Positions 40,692 to 50,320 of a stretch of DNA of 64,000 nt are shown piece by piece. The notes below the pieces were generated by a model. The model did not search any database, had not been told where the DNA came from, and saw only the letters and a list, made by a program, of their open reading frames with translations. Made by a program: the position numbers and the translations under genes. Every line of letters begins with the position of its first letter. Position 1 is the first letter of the stretch. The stretch lies in NCBI GenBank assembly GCA_900551115.1, contig URUY01000014.1:1-64000 (forward strand), read 5' to 3'. Source of the stretch: an uncultured Lachnospiraceae bacterium (GTDB lineage: Bacteria > Bacillota > Clostridia > Lachnospirales > Lachnospiraceae).

Positions 40692-43187
40692 TTAACATAC
40701 ATCATACTGTTCCGTATCTTTATTATCTCCCGCCCTAAATTCCCTTTCACAAGAAACAGAAGAAATCAATTCCTCACTGTCAGGGGCATTTTCACAAAAA
40801 AGTAAAAATATATTCTCTTCTCCAACCCAGCATTCGGGAATGTAATAGGTATCCTGAGGAATCCCGGACCATATCCGCCCCAGATTATGACCGTTTATAT
40901 ACAATTGTCCTTTTATTCCTTCCGGCAATTTTATAAAAGCAGGCATCTGTCGGGAAAGCTTTTGCGGTTTTGCCAAATACCAGACCGGAAACTCCCCTCC
41001 GTTATTTTCTGCGCTGTCTTCCGGAGTTTGTGACCATTGGCAGTAATCCAAAGAATATCTGAGCGGAATAAGCGCAGTTAATGCAATTTCTCTGATGGCT
41101 TCTTCGCAGGCAGAAACGTATGCCGTAATTTCCACAGTATTGTCACCTTTCTGCAGCAGCCTCCGTTCTATTACGCATTCTCCGTATCCCCTGTTGGGAT
41201 TTTGAAATTCGGCAATCTTACACCCGTTTACCGAAACCTGTACACAACAATTTAATTCCAAACGCAGATACAGTTCTTCTTCTCCGTCACAGACAAACGT
41301 ATAAGTAATATACTCCTGCCTGCTGCCGTCAAAATCGGAAATCCAGTCTATCAGTTCCATGCTTTTTTCTGTGCCCTTATCAGCGTTCAAGACCTTGCTT
41401 AACGCCACGGCTCTTCCCTCATATATGGGACCGTAAATTCCTTTCGGCTCTCCCATTTTTGCAGAGTGATTCAGTCTTCCCAAATTATCCGATAAAACAT
41501 ACAGCGTGTTCTTTCCTGCTTTCAGGGAAACCTCTATACCCTCAAAGCCTGCCCCTGCACCCCATGCGCCTATATAATGTCTGGAACTGTATACCAGGCA
41601 ACGGTCTTCGCTATAGGGAAATACAATATTTTTTATACATTCTTCTTTGCTTTCCAGCTCTATGCGGTACCATATATAACCGTAATAAATCCCAAGCTCA
41701 TCTGCACTCTTTGGTTTGTCCAGTCTTATCCAGTCTTTTATGTTTTCCGGATTATCCGTACACAGCTTTTCCCACCTCACCTCTATGGGCAAAGCCTTTT
41801 CTGTTTTGTCGCCGCTTTCGTATACCGGTTTTCCCTCGGACAGTTTATACCTCTTTGCAGTTTTTGTATCCATAAAGAGTATCTCGATTCCGCAAAGTGT
41901 TACCGACCTCGGCTGCTCCTCAATAAAACACGCCGTCCTGTTCCCGTCCACCTCTACCGTTCCGTACTGTCCCGGTTCTCCATAGAAAATCCATGTTGTA
42001 CCTAAAAGCCAGAGCGGAATAAAATTTTCACTGCTCACAACATGCCCTTTTAACAAAAGATTTTCCAAAAACATAGCTGCGCCGTATTGATTTGTCCGTT
42101 CATTGGGTTCCTGATAAAGAACTGCTTTTATCCTCTGCTCCCCTTTTTCTGCACAAATCAGGGTCTTCGTTTCATCCGTGCTATATTCTGTCCGCATTTC
42201 ACACAGCTCTGTACCCAGAGAAAGCGCCAGCATATTTACCAGGCCTGCTGCATAATATTTTTCACTGCGGATTCCTCCTTCTGAAAGGGGCGCATCCAAA
42301 TCATAGCTGGTAATCATATAAAAATTCTTTTCATACTGCAGACGGCCTCCCCAAAAGGAAAAATTGGTTCCTCCATGCCACATATAATATGTATACTGCG
42401 CTCCAAAGCACAGAATAGATAAAATCCGCTTATATACCTCTTTTGGCGAAACCCTTGCGAACGCCCTGCCCCAGGAGTCACAGCCGCCGCACCACAGCTC
42501 CGTTATAAGCAGAGGCTTGTCCGGCTGTATCTCTCTCATTTTTTCCAAATCCGCTAAAGGCTCGTCCCACGTATTTACACATTCCATCATGTCCAGTATA
42601 CCGCCTTCAAACATGCGGTTGCAGTTTATAATCGGGATTTTAAAGCCCGACTTACGGATGATTCTGTTTATATCTTCAAAATACGCTTCCCGGCCCTTCA
42701 ATCCCGGCATAATATGCTCATTTTCATTTTGTATGAGCAAAATATTTCCGCCGTGTTCTACGTCATACTTACTTAGTCTTGGTAATATCTGACTAAAATA
42801 TTTCTCGTATCTTGCCTGAAACACCGGATTATCCGTACGAAGCCTGATTCCCGAAAGCGTATTCAGATAAGCCGGAAATCCTCCGAAATCCCATTCCGAG
42901 CAGATATAGGGACCCGGCCGCAAAATCACATAGAATCCGTATTCCCCGGCGAGTCTTATATACTCTTCTATATCCGCATCCCCGGTAAAATCATAGCAAT
43001 CCGGTTCCTGTTCATGAAAATTCCATGCCATATAAGTGGAAATACAGTTGATTCCGTTTTCTTTTGCTTTTTTAAACCTGTCTTCCCATAGCTGTCCGGG
43101 AATCCGGAAATAATGGATTTCTCCGCATACAAGCCAAATACGTTTTCCGTCCACAAAAAAGCTTTTATCATCAAACGTCACTCTCAT
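40692..43187 (-). CDS. Glycoside hydrolase family 35 beta-galactosidase
   Basis: 831 residues. The N-terminal TIM barrel (about 1-320) has the GH35 landmarks GEIHYFRIP, NCISTYMAWNFHEQEP, GPYICSEWDFGGFPAYL, the acid/base Glu in LLIQNENEHI and the nucleophile Glu in LLITELWCGGCDSWG. Beta-sandwich domains follow, ending in GQLYINGHNLGRIWSGIPQDTYYIPECW, the usual GH35 C-terminal motif. No signal peptide, so probably cytoplasmic, acting on imported oligosaccharides. Last gene of the operon starting at 50065. Confidence 0.92.
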   Translation of the reverse strand: MRVTFDDKSFFVDGKRIWLVCGEIHYFRIPGQLWEDRFKKAKENGINCISTYMAWNFHEQEPDCYDFTGDADIEEYIRLAGEYGFYVILRPGPYICSEWDFGGFPAYLNTLSGIRLRTDNPVFQARYEKYFSQILPRLSKYDVEHGGNILLIQNENEHIMPGLKGREAYFEDINRIIRKSGFKIPIINCNRMFEGGILDMMECVNTWDEPLADLEKMREIQPDKPLLITELWCGGCDSWGRAFARVSPKEVYKRILSILCFGAQYTYYMWHGGTNFSFWGGRLQYEKNFYMITSYDLDAPLSEGGIRSEKYYAAGLVNMLALSLGTELCEMRTEYSTDETKTLICAEKGEQRIKAVLYQEPNERTNQYGAAMFLENLLLKGHVVSSENFIPLWLLGTTWIFYGEPGQYGTVEVDGNRTACFIEEQPRSVTLCGIEILFMDTKTAKRYKLSEGKPVYESGDKTEKALPIEVRWEKLCTDNPENIKDWIRLDKPKSADELGIYYGYIWYRIELESKEECIKNIVFPYSEDRCLVYSSRHYIGAWGAGAGFEGIEVSLKAGKNTLYVLSDNLGRLNHSAKMGEPKGIYGPIYEGRAVALSKVLNADKGTEKSMELIDWISDFDGSRQEYITYTFVCDGEEELYLRLELNCCVQVSVNGCKIAEFQNPNRGYGECVIERRLLQKGDNTVEITAYVSACEEAIREIALTALIPLRYSLDYCQWSQTPEDSAENNGGEFPVWYLAKPQKLSRQMPAFIKLPEGIKGQLYINGHNLGRIWSGIPQDTYYIPECWVGEENIFLLFCENAPDSEELISSVSCEREFRAGDNKDTEQYDVC

Positions 43188-43205
43188 ATATTGGTTTCCT
43201 TTTGG

Positions 43206-45131
43206 TTATTCTTTTACGAAGGCTGCCCGGAAACGAAAACGTGCATCTTCTTCATACCACATCACAAAATTTGTGCCCCACACATTGTTGTACAGATTGA
43301 AATAGGAACCGTTTGTTTCAGGCATTTCATCAGTAAAATTTAACAGGGACGGCTTTCCGGGGGCTACCAGTGCCGCGTCAAGGCTTTCTATTATAACATC
43401 CTTGTATTTTACCCCGAAATCCGTTGCATGAAGCCTTCTTCCGCCCTTGTTCACTATATCTTTGCAATCAATCCATTCACCCAGTTTTCTGACTGCCATA
43501 TTCTTAGAAAGAGGATTTATGCCAAACCAAAGCGCCTCGGGAATTCTGCTTGCATCTTTATGAAACCACCCAAAATCCATATCTACGGAATCTTTTTCTA
43601 TCTGTATTTTTAACATCAGTTCTCTGGGCGCTCCGTAGATTTCACAGGCCGTTTCTTCAAATTCCATAAAGCATATAACCGAATTCCGGTTCTTATAAGC
43701 TTTCTTAAGCCTTGGTCTTTCCGCAAAATATTCTTTTACAGCTGCTTCTTCTCCTATTTTCTGAAAATCCTCCAATGCCCAATCAGCTTTATTCGTCACA
43801 TACTGACTTACAAACCTGTCGTATTCTTTTTGGGAAAACACCTCGTAAAAACAGTCTGCCCACAAATGCTTTTTATCTGCAAGGATTCTGTCCTGACAGC
43901 GCAGATATTCTATGGCGCCGTTTTCATTTAACAAAATTTCTGCCCCATCCAGCCTGCAAATCTGCCTTATGTCTGAAATTTCTTCATACCCTTTTACGGA
44001 CGGCTGTACTGTTTTATACTGACTGACTGCATGAAGCGCCTCTGCTTTGTGAACGCCTTTCAGGGCTTTTACCGCATCCGTTACAAAGGCCCGCTGTTCC
44101 TCCCATGACTTTTCCATCCGGCAGAATCCCGGAAGCCCTCTGGCTGCCTGAAACTCTTTTTTGATAAAATAGCGGTATTCACCTTTTCTTTCTTCTATCC
44201 ACGTACCTAAGTGTGTTTTTTCATCCATTCCCCATGTATGTTCGGGCACCAAAAGCAGCTTACTGTAAACAGCTGCTTTTTCCTGTGGCGAATAGCTGCG
44301 GACGCACCTAAGCAGCGCTCGATACCTGCTAAGCTTTAATGGGTCTGAACCAACACCATGAATCCAGCTGTCACCGATTTCTTTTGTTACAACCGGCAGA
44401 TTTTTTACCGGCAATACCGCTTCTGCAATATCATTCAGCGTTCCCGCATGGATGTAAGCGTCCGGATATTTCTCTTTCAGTTCCTGATAGACTTTTAAAA
44501 TACTTTCTGCTGACTGCGGCCCCAGGTTATCCCCGGTATGCGCAAAATATACCGCCGTTTCCGTTCCGGGAATCCTTGTAAAATCGCCGTAATCACAGTT
44601 ATACATTACTATAATTTCTTCCCCGCTGTCTGCTCTCCACAAAAACAGTTCGGGAACATCCGGTATTGACGATGCGGGGTTGACTCCGATATGTAAAAAC
44701 CGTATTCCCGCCTTATACAGAAACGGAATCATCGCCTTGGTGTGTCCCGGCACATCCGTCATTTTTGCAGCAATGGTTTTCTTGCAGAATCTTTTATCCA
44801 GATTTTTTGAAATATGCAGTCCATACGTAAATAATTCTGCATCCATCAGCTCCGTATGCGTTGTAAACGGCAGACCATTCCATGAAATTTCATTATGCCG
44901 TATAGCTTCCTCCATACTTTCTCTTTGTATGTTATCAGCCCGCTCCAAAAACTGCTCTATCAGCCATGAACCCACCGTCCAGATAAATTTTTCCTCTCTG
45001 CCGCGCAGTTCCTCTGCTACCTTCATTGCCTTGGGAATAAAGGACTGTATATATGTATCTACCACATTTTTTGCAAAATCAGTGAAGCCTACGTCCAAAT
45101 GCGTCTTAAACAATACTATGATTTCTTTCAC
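43206..45131 (-). CDS. GH38-like glycosidase (DUF5054 type)
   Basis: 641 residues from GTG 45131 with GGAGGTAGCGA upstream. The N-terminal domain has KTHLDVGFTDFA, matching the H-x-D-x-G zinc-binding motif of family 38 alpha-mannosidases, followed by ISWNGLPFTTHTELMD and DVPGHTKAMIPFLYKAGIRFLHIGVNPASSIPDVPELFLWR, where the Asp of VPGH and later His/Asp residues complete a GH38-like site. DUF5054 proteins share this arrangement; their substrate has not been settled as far as I know. No signal peptide. Between the permeases and GH35, so likely to act on the same glycan. Confidence 0.75.
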   Translation of the reverse strand: MKEIIVLFKTHLDVGFTDFAKNVVDTYIQSFIPKAMKVAEELRGREEKFIWTVGSWLIEQFLERADNIQRESMEEAIRHNEISWNGLPFTTHTELMDAELFTYGLHISKNLDKRFCKKTIAAKMTDVPGHTKAMIPFLYKAGIRFLHIGVNPASSIPDVPELFLWRADSGEEIIVMYNCDYGDFTRIPGTETAVYFAHTGDNLGPQSAESILKVYQELKEKYPDAYIHAGTLNDIAEAVLPVKNLPVVTKEIGDSWIHGVGSDPLKLSRYRALLRCVRSYSPQEKAAVYSKLLLVPEHTWGMDEKTHLGTWIEERKGEYRYFIKKEFQAARGLPGFCRMEKSWEEQRAFVTDAVKALKGVHKAEALHAVSQYKTVQPSVKGYEEISDIRQICRLDGAEILLNENGAIEYLRCQDRILADKKHLWADCFYEVFSQKEYDRFVSQYVTNKADWALEDFQKIGEEAAVKEYFAERPRLKKAYKNRNSVICFMEFEETACEIYGAPRELMLKIQIEKDSVDMDFGWFHKDASRIPEALWFGINPLSKNMAVRKLGEWIDCKDIVNKGGRRLHATDFGVKYKDVIIESLDAALVAPGKPSLLNFTDEMPETNGSYFNLYNNVWGTNFVMWYEEDARFRFRAAFVKE

Positions 45132-45157
45132 TCGCTACCTCCGCTTTCTGTAAACAG

Positions 45158-46045
45158 CTATTCTTTGACCGCTCCCAAAACCAATCCCGTCATAAAGAAA
45201 CGCTGCAAAAACGGATACAATATCAGAATAGGAAGCATGGAAACCACAATTTTGGCCATATTCAAGGTACTGTTAGATACTTCAGTCAGCAGCAGCATTT
45301 CCTCCGGCGTGTATAACCTGAGATCATTTACGGACACAACCAGCTGTTGGATATATGTCTGCAGGGGGTAATTATCTGAATTCATAAGTATCAATCCGTT
45401 AAAGAAATCATTCCAAATGCCTACTAAGGAAAACAATGTAACCGTTGCTAACGCTGGCAGGGAAAGAGGAATATATATTTTCCACATTACAGACCATTCG
45501 CTCGCCCCGTCCATAACCGCCGCCTCATTTAATTCCTTGGGAAGATTTCTGAAAAAATTCATCAGCATAATAACATTCCCTGCAGGCACTGCGCTCGGCA
45601 GCACCAATGCCCATATCGTATTTAATATATTCAGTTTTGCTATCGTCATGTACCAGGGTATCAGTCCTCCGCTGAAAAGAGTTGTAAAAACCACCGTCCA
45701 CATAAACACATTCCGCAGTCTGAATTCTTTTTTTGTCTTCGACAGGGGATATGCCATTAAAATGGTAAGAACAAAGCTCAGGCTTCCTCCCAGTATCACT
45801 CTGACAACAGATATCATCGTGGCTCTGAAAAATTTAGCGTCCTGTAATATTACGCCATATGCCTTTAAGGTAAAATCTACCGGAAAAATAGTAACCCTGC
45901 CGGCTGCTACTGCTGACTTATCGCTTAAAGAAATTGCAATCGTATTCAGCAGCGGATATGCGCATAAGGCCGCCATAATGATTAAAAAAACAATAATAAA
46001 TGCATATCCTATTTTATCCGCTATTGACCGGTTCTTCATAACCAT
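45158..46045 (-). CDS. Carbohydrate ABC transporter permease (LplC/YtcP type)
   Basis: 295 residues, about six membrane spans, starting MVMKNRSIADKIGYAFIIVFLIIM. The permease EAA loop is EAAVMDGASEWSVMWKIYIPLSLPAL at about 190-215, which contacts the ATPase. Family CUT1, the LplC-type partner of the gene upstream. No ATPase gene is in the operon; CUT1 systems of this kind commonly share a genome-encoded MsmX-type ATPase. 13 bp after the first permease. Confidence 0.92.
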   Translation of the reverse strand: MVMKNRSIADKIGYAFIIVFLIIMAALCAYPLLNTIAISLSDKSAVAAGRVTIFPVDFTLKAYGVILQDAKFFRATMISVVRVILGGSLSFVLTILMAYPLSKTKKEFRLRNVFMWTVVFTTLFSGGLIPWYMTIAKLNILNTIWALVLPSAVPAGNVIMLMNFFRNLPKELNEAAVMDGASEWSVMWKIYIPLSLPALATVTLFSLVGIWNDFFNGLILMNSDNYPLQTYIQQLVVSVNDLRLYTPEEMLLLTEVSNSTLNMAKIVVSMLPILILYPFLQRFFMTGLVLGAVKE

Positions 46046-46057
46046 ATCCGTACCTTT

Positions 46058-46951
46058 CTAAAAGATTCTGTAATTTGCGAATTTCTCCGCCGCCTTATGC
46101 GCTATAACCATAAGCACCAACCCCACACAGGACTTTAATAAGCCTACTGCCGCGGCAAAACTAAACTGCATACTTTCAAGTCCCATTCGGTATACAAAGG
46201 TATCCAGAATATCCACCTTATCATAAACCAAAGGATTGTACAGGTTAAAAATCTGATCAAAATTTGCATTCATGATATTGCCGATGTTCAATGTCAGCAA
46301 CAAAAGAATGGTCGGCGCCATGCCGGGAAGCATGATGTAGCGCACCCTCTGCAGCCTGCTTGCTCCTTCTAAGCGCGCTACCTCATATTGGTTGGGATTG
46401 ATACCTGACAAAGCTGCCAAATATACAATTGTTCCAAACCCGGCTTCCTTTATCACATCTGTCAGTATAATAAGCGGTCTTACAAAGTTACCGTCAGCAA
46501 AAAACAATATACCTTCTTCAACGCCAAACATTGACAATAAACCGTTTACCGGACCGTTTAAATCAAAAATATTCAATAAAATTCCTGAAATTGCTACCCA
46601 TGACAAAAAATGAGGAATATAAATAATCGTCTGTATCGTTTTCTTAAATACTTTGTTTCCCACTTCGTACAGCATTATTGCCAGTATGACGGAAAGCAGC
46701 GTATTTAAAATAATCTTTGAAGTAGCAATAAATACGGTATTAAATATAATCTGCTTGATATCCGGTATTTGAAACAGGAATTCAAAATACTCCAGTCCTA
46801 CAAATTCTGAACCCAAAATACCCTTGGTCGGCACATATTTCTGAAATGCCATTACAACCCCGAACATGGGAATTATACTGAATATTACTAGAAGTATCAT
46901 TCCCGGTAATATCATTAACGTATACACAATATTTCTTGTTTTAAAACGCAC
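46058..46951 (-). CDS. Carbohydrate ABC transporter permease (LplB type)
   Basis: 297 residues from GTG 46951 with GGGAGG upstream. Six spans; the opening LMILPGMILLVIFSIIPMFGVVMAFQKYVPTKGI is typical of LplB-like CUT1 permeases. EAA-type loop NQYEVARLEGASRLQRVRYIMLPGMAPT at about 190-218. Pairs with the permease downstream and the binding protein upstream, 28 bp away. Confidence 0.92.
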   Translation of the reverse strand: MRFKTRNIVYTLMILPGMILLVIFSIIPMFGVVMAFQKYVPTKGILGSEFVGLEYFEFLFQIPDIKQIIFNTVFIATSKIILNTLLSVILAIMLYEVGNKVFKKTIQTIIYIPHFLSWVAISGILLNIFDLNGPVNGLLSMFGVEEGILFFADGNFVRPLIILTDVIKEAGFGTIVYLAALSGINPNQYEVARLEGASRLQRVRYIMLPGMAPTILLLLTLNIGNIMNANFDQIFNLYNPLVYDKVDILDTFVYRMGLESMQFSFAAAVGLLKSCVGLVLMVIAHKAAEKFANYRIF

Positions 46952-46979
46952 AATACTACCTCCCTACAGGGTAAAACAT

Positions 46980-48647
46980 TTACTTTACCATTTCTCTGAC
47001 TTCCTGCGTAATCTCGTCTCCGCCAGCCTGCTTCCACTCTTCCACAAAGGTGTCAAAAGCATCTACCGGAAGCTCGCCGATAATAATTTTTATCACAGTT
47101 TCATCATACATTTTTTCAAGCATTCCCCACTTCAGCTCCATAGACGCGGTCTTGCCGTAAAAAGCAATTTCCTTACGGGCAATTTGTTCGCCGGAGGTCA
47201 ATGCCTGTCCTTCGTATCTTGCAGTCGCTTCTGCCCAGTCTGAGCTGTTTGTTCTGGGGCTTTCCTGATTCTTTATATACGCATCATAGCCGGTCTTATA
47301 GAAGTAAGGTAAATCATCTCCGTTACCCTCCTTGATTGCATTGTCAATCGCTTCATAGTAGCGGAAAACTGCGTCTTCATAATCCAGCACCAGATTTACC
47401 GGCCATACTCCGGCAGTACCATTGTTTAAAGAAATAATATCTTTTGCATCTTCCAAAAAGCCTTTTCTTGCACATTCTACTACGTTGAGAGTCTTAATAA
47501 CCGCTTCCGGGTTTTCACAATCCTTACTGATAACCAAATATTCTCCGCTGGGATTCTGGGTAACTGTCTTAACCTGTCCGTTAGCGTCTACCGGCGCCAG
47601 ATAAGGCTTCCAGTCTGCATCCGGGTTGTTTTTTACAGAATCGTTAAGCGGCCAATACGGCGCATACCAGGGACCAAAGAAAATACCGCACTGGTCGTTA
47701 GCAATTAACGTACTTGCATCATTGCCCTGCTGCCTTACCGCAAACTGCCTGTCTATAATGCCTTCCTCGTACATAGCGTTTATTTCTGTCAGCGCTGTTT
47801 TCATTTCAGGCGCAATAGAACCATAGATAATTTCACCGTCTGCATTTTTAATCCACTGACGCGGATAAGCATCATACAGTCCAAAAACCGTATCCAATAA
47901 ATACATCCAGTTATAATATCCTGCTACCTCCGGCGCAACGGGAATACCGATGGTATCATCCTCGCCATTACCATCAGGGTCATTTTCCACAAAGCTCTTG
48001 GCGATCATTTTAATGTCTTCTAATGTCTTAGGTTCAGATAACCCCAGCTTGTCCATCCAGTCTTTTCTTACCCATACAAGCATATGCTCTCCGGCAAGCT
48101 TACAGGATGGCAGCGCCATGATTTGTCCGTCAAAGGTTACAGGTTCTAATATTCTTCCGTTATAAGAATCGTAATAAGATTTAATTTCATCACACAGCGT
48201 TTTTTCATAATATTCATCCAAAGGAAGTATCATATCCGCTTCCACCAGCTGCTGCAGCGTAAGCTCATCTACAATCAGTGTGTCGGGCATGTCTTTATTG
48301 GCAATACTTAACGTTACTTTCTGGGCATAGGCATCCTGTGCCACGGTCCATGCATAATCTACTTCAACATTAATCTTGTCTTTGATATACCTTGAAAAAA
48401 GGTTGTCCTCCAAAGTATCACCTTCCGGCAGATTGGTAAGAACCGGTTCCACAATTCCCTGTGTAATCGTGACGGTTTCCGGGTACTTGCTAAAGGGTTC
48501 CAGCATATCATCCTGTGCATTGTCACCTGCAATACTTTCCACCGTTTCTTTATCCGTAGAATCCAGATTCTGCGTTTTACCGCCCCCACACCCAATCAGT
48601 GACAGCATCATAACAACTGTTAACATACCGGCTATAACTCTTTTCAT
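46980..48647 (-). CDS. Extracellular sugar-binding lipoprotein (LplA-like)
   Basis: 555 residues. Lipoprotein signal peptide MKRVIAGMLTVVMMLSLIGCGGG with the lipobox ending at Cys20, so tethered outside the membrane. The long LplA-type binding protein (about 550 residues, against ~430 for MalE types) fits the LplB/LplC permeases next to it. Overlaps the end of the upstream glycosidase by 4 bp (ATGA), showing tight operon structure. Ligand probably a plant or host oligosaccharide, inferred only from the neighbouring GH35 and GH38-like enzymes. Confidence 0.92.
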   Translation of the reverse strand: MKRVIAGMLTVVMMLSLIGCGGGKTQNLDSTDKETVESIAGDNAQDDMLEPFSKYPETVTITQGIVEPVLTNLPEGDTLEDNLFSRYIKDKINVEVDYAWTVAQDAYAQKVTLSIANKDMPDTLIVDELTLQQLVEADMILPLDEYYEKTLCDEIKSYYDSYNGRILEPVTFDGQIMALPSCKLAGEHMLVWVRKDWMDKLGLSEPKTLEDIKMIAKSFVENDPDGNGEDDTIGIPVAPEVAGYYNWMYLLDTVFGLYDAYPRQWIKNADGEIIYGSIAPEMKTALTEINAMYEEGIIDRQFAVRQQGNDASTLIANDQCGIFFGPWYAPYWPLNDSVKNNPDADWKPYLAPVDANGQVKTVTQNPSGEYLVISKDCENPEAVIKTLNVVECARKGFLEDAKDIISLNNGTAGVWPVNLVLDYEDAVFRYYEAIDNAIKEGNGDDLPYFYKTGYDAYIKNQESPRTNSSDWAEATARYEGQALTSGEQIARKEIAFYGKTASMELKWGMLEKMYDETVIKIIIGELPVDAFDTFVEEWKQAGGDEITQEVREMVK

Positions 48648-50065
48648 CTTTTTTCCTCCTCATCTCTTAACAGGTTTACCGTGCAAATTTCAAACGCCTT
48701 TACTTTATGGCATTCCTTCTGTAACTCAAACAAAGCATTTCCGGTACTCATAATCTTATAGGTTCCGTCCCCCATATCGATTACAATCCCGATAGCCGAG
48801 CTGGTAGTACTAAAACGGACCTCCGTTCCGTTTATCTCCCGCTGCTCTGTAAAAATTTCCTTTGTGTTTCCAAAGCAGTTAAAATAGAATATATCTTCAT
48901 TACTTCGCCGTACGGCAATATCCTCCATCACCCTGCCAAGCATTCCAAAAATTCCTCTGACCAGAGGCGTATGCGGCTGCGTATCATTTCCGTTCTCATC
49001 CAGCAGAAAATTGTCGGAGCCTTTCGTTGTTTCCGCCAGCCGGTATACATCTGCACCTGCGCCGTCTGCTGCCAAAACCTCGATTATGCAGTTATGCATA
49101 AACGGCTGATGTCCCGGCAATTCACTGATATGCGGCATATTGTCATCCTGTGAAAAATATTCTTTCAACTGTTTATAGGTGGTCATCTGATCATAGCCAT
49201 AGGTATCTATCCCTATAAAGTCTATATAACAGGGTGTACTGGAAAGAATCTTATGCAAATCTTCATCCACCTCATAATACGGCCAAATAAAATTAACCCT
49301 TGTAAAAATATCCATATTATCCTTTACTGTCCGGGCTATTTTATTTAAGTATACCGCCAGCCTGTCTTTTGAAAACTCTATATCATCCGTATAACCGTTT
49401 TCCTCAAAAATCCGGTTGCAGGTATTGCAAAAACAGCGTTTCGTCTGAACCATGGTTGGATTGTGCTGCATAATAGAGGGTTCGTTTTCTACCTGAAAAC
49501 CAATAACCACACCGTTTTTATCAAACGCTTTGATATGCCGCATCATTTCTGCAAGCAGTTTGGTTTCGCGTTCAAGCAGTCTGTCATTTTCCCGGCAAAG
49601 AGAAATTTTTCTTCCATCGCTGTTTTCATAACTTCCTCCAACCACTTCCCCATTCTCATTTAAAATCCTCTGATAGGTCTTTTGGTCGTCAATAATATAA
49701 TCCGGCGTCACATTTCCCCATCCTGAGCCGCACACATCCGAACCAAACCACACAATTTCAAGCTTTAAATTATTTTCTTCACATTCGGTGATTGCAAAAT
49801 CAAGATTTGTCCAGTCATATATTCCCTCAGAAGGTTCACATTCCCTAAAACATACAGGAACCTGAACCGTATTACAGTTTAAATTTTTCGCCCATCTGAA
49901 GATTCCTTTTTCATGTATGGTTTTATTATCTGCTTTTTGTTCCCGTCTCCAAAGATCCAGCCTGATTTGAATACCGTATGTCTGAAATGGTTTTCCATGA
50001 ACATAAATGACCTTTTTTCCGTTAGGAAGCTTTCTGATACATGAACGTTCTTTTATTTCCTGCAT
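48644..50065 (-). CDS. Clan GH-A-type glycoside hydrolase (family uncertain)
   Basis: 473 residues with GGAGG before the ATG. A TIM-barrel glycosidase pattern is visible: TYGIQIRLDLWRR, NCNTVQVPVCFRECEPSEGIYDWTNLDFAI (like the W-x-x-x-EP-x-x-G-x-Y-D-F segment of GH35 and GH42), an acid/base Glu in VVIGFQVENEPS and a candidate nucleophile Glu in MPHISELPGHQP. NNLKLEIVWFGSDV is the strand 3 segment. It resembles proteins annotated DUF4978/GH42-like; I cannot choose the family. A cysteine motif CFCNTC (about 210) recalls the metal site of some GH42 enzymes. No signal peptide. First gene of the operon opposite the YesMN pair. Confidence 0.7.
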   Translation of the reverse strand: MQEIKERSCIRKLPNGKKVIYVHGKPFQTYGIQIRLDLWRREQKADNKTIHEKGIFRWAKNLNCNTVQVPVCFRECEPSEGIYDWTNLDFAITECEENNLKLEIVWFGSDVCGSGWGNVTPDYIIDDQKTYQRILNENGEVVGGSYENSDGRKISLCRENDRLLERETKLLAEMMRHIKAFDKNGVVIGFQVENEPSIMQHNPTMVQTKRCFCNTCNRIFEENGYTDDIEFSKDRLAVYLNKIARTVKDNMDIFTRVNFIWPYYEVDEDLHKILSSTPCYIDFIGIDTYGYDQMTTYKQLKEYFSQDDNMPHISELPGHQPFMHNCIIEVLAADGAGADVYRLAETTKGSDNFLLDENGNDTQPHTPLVRGIFGMLGRVMEDIAVRRSNEDIFYFNCFGNTKEIFTEQREINGTEVRFSTTSSAIGIVIDMGDGTYKIMSTGNALFELQKECHKVKAFEICTVNLLRDEEEKR

Positions 50066-50320
50066 TCTCCCTCCTATCCCCCATATCCAGAATCCCGGGT
50101 ATCTGCATATATGAAGTATTTTTCCTACAATTAAATTATACCGACAAACACCTCTTACGGATATATAACAATATTTTGATACATATAAAAATTTTTAGAT
50201 GCTTTGTGCAAAATAACAAATTGTGGAATAAAATCCACCTTATTGACTTATATTTTGACTATTGCTATACTAAAAATACTCAAATATCCTATATAAAATA
50301 CACAAAAAGGAAGACTTGAT
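50066..50320. promoter_or_regulatory. Divergent promoter region, glycosidase operon and YesNM pair
   Basis: Plus strand: TTGACT (50243-50248), 17-bp spacer, TATACT (50266-50271) for the regulator pair. Minus strand: a TATAAT (50140-50135) precedes the glycosidase operon, but no -35 is found at 17 bp, as expected when an AraC-type activator is required. The DNA between is A+T-rich with no gene. Confidence 0.65.
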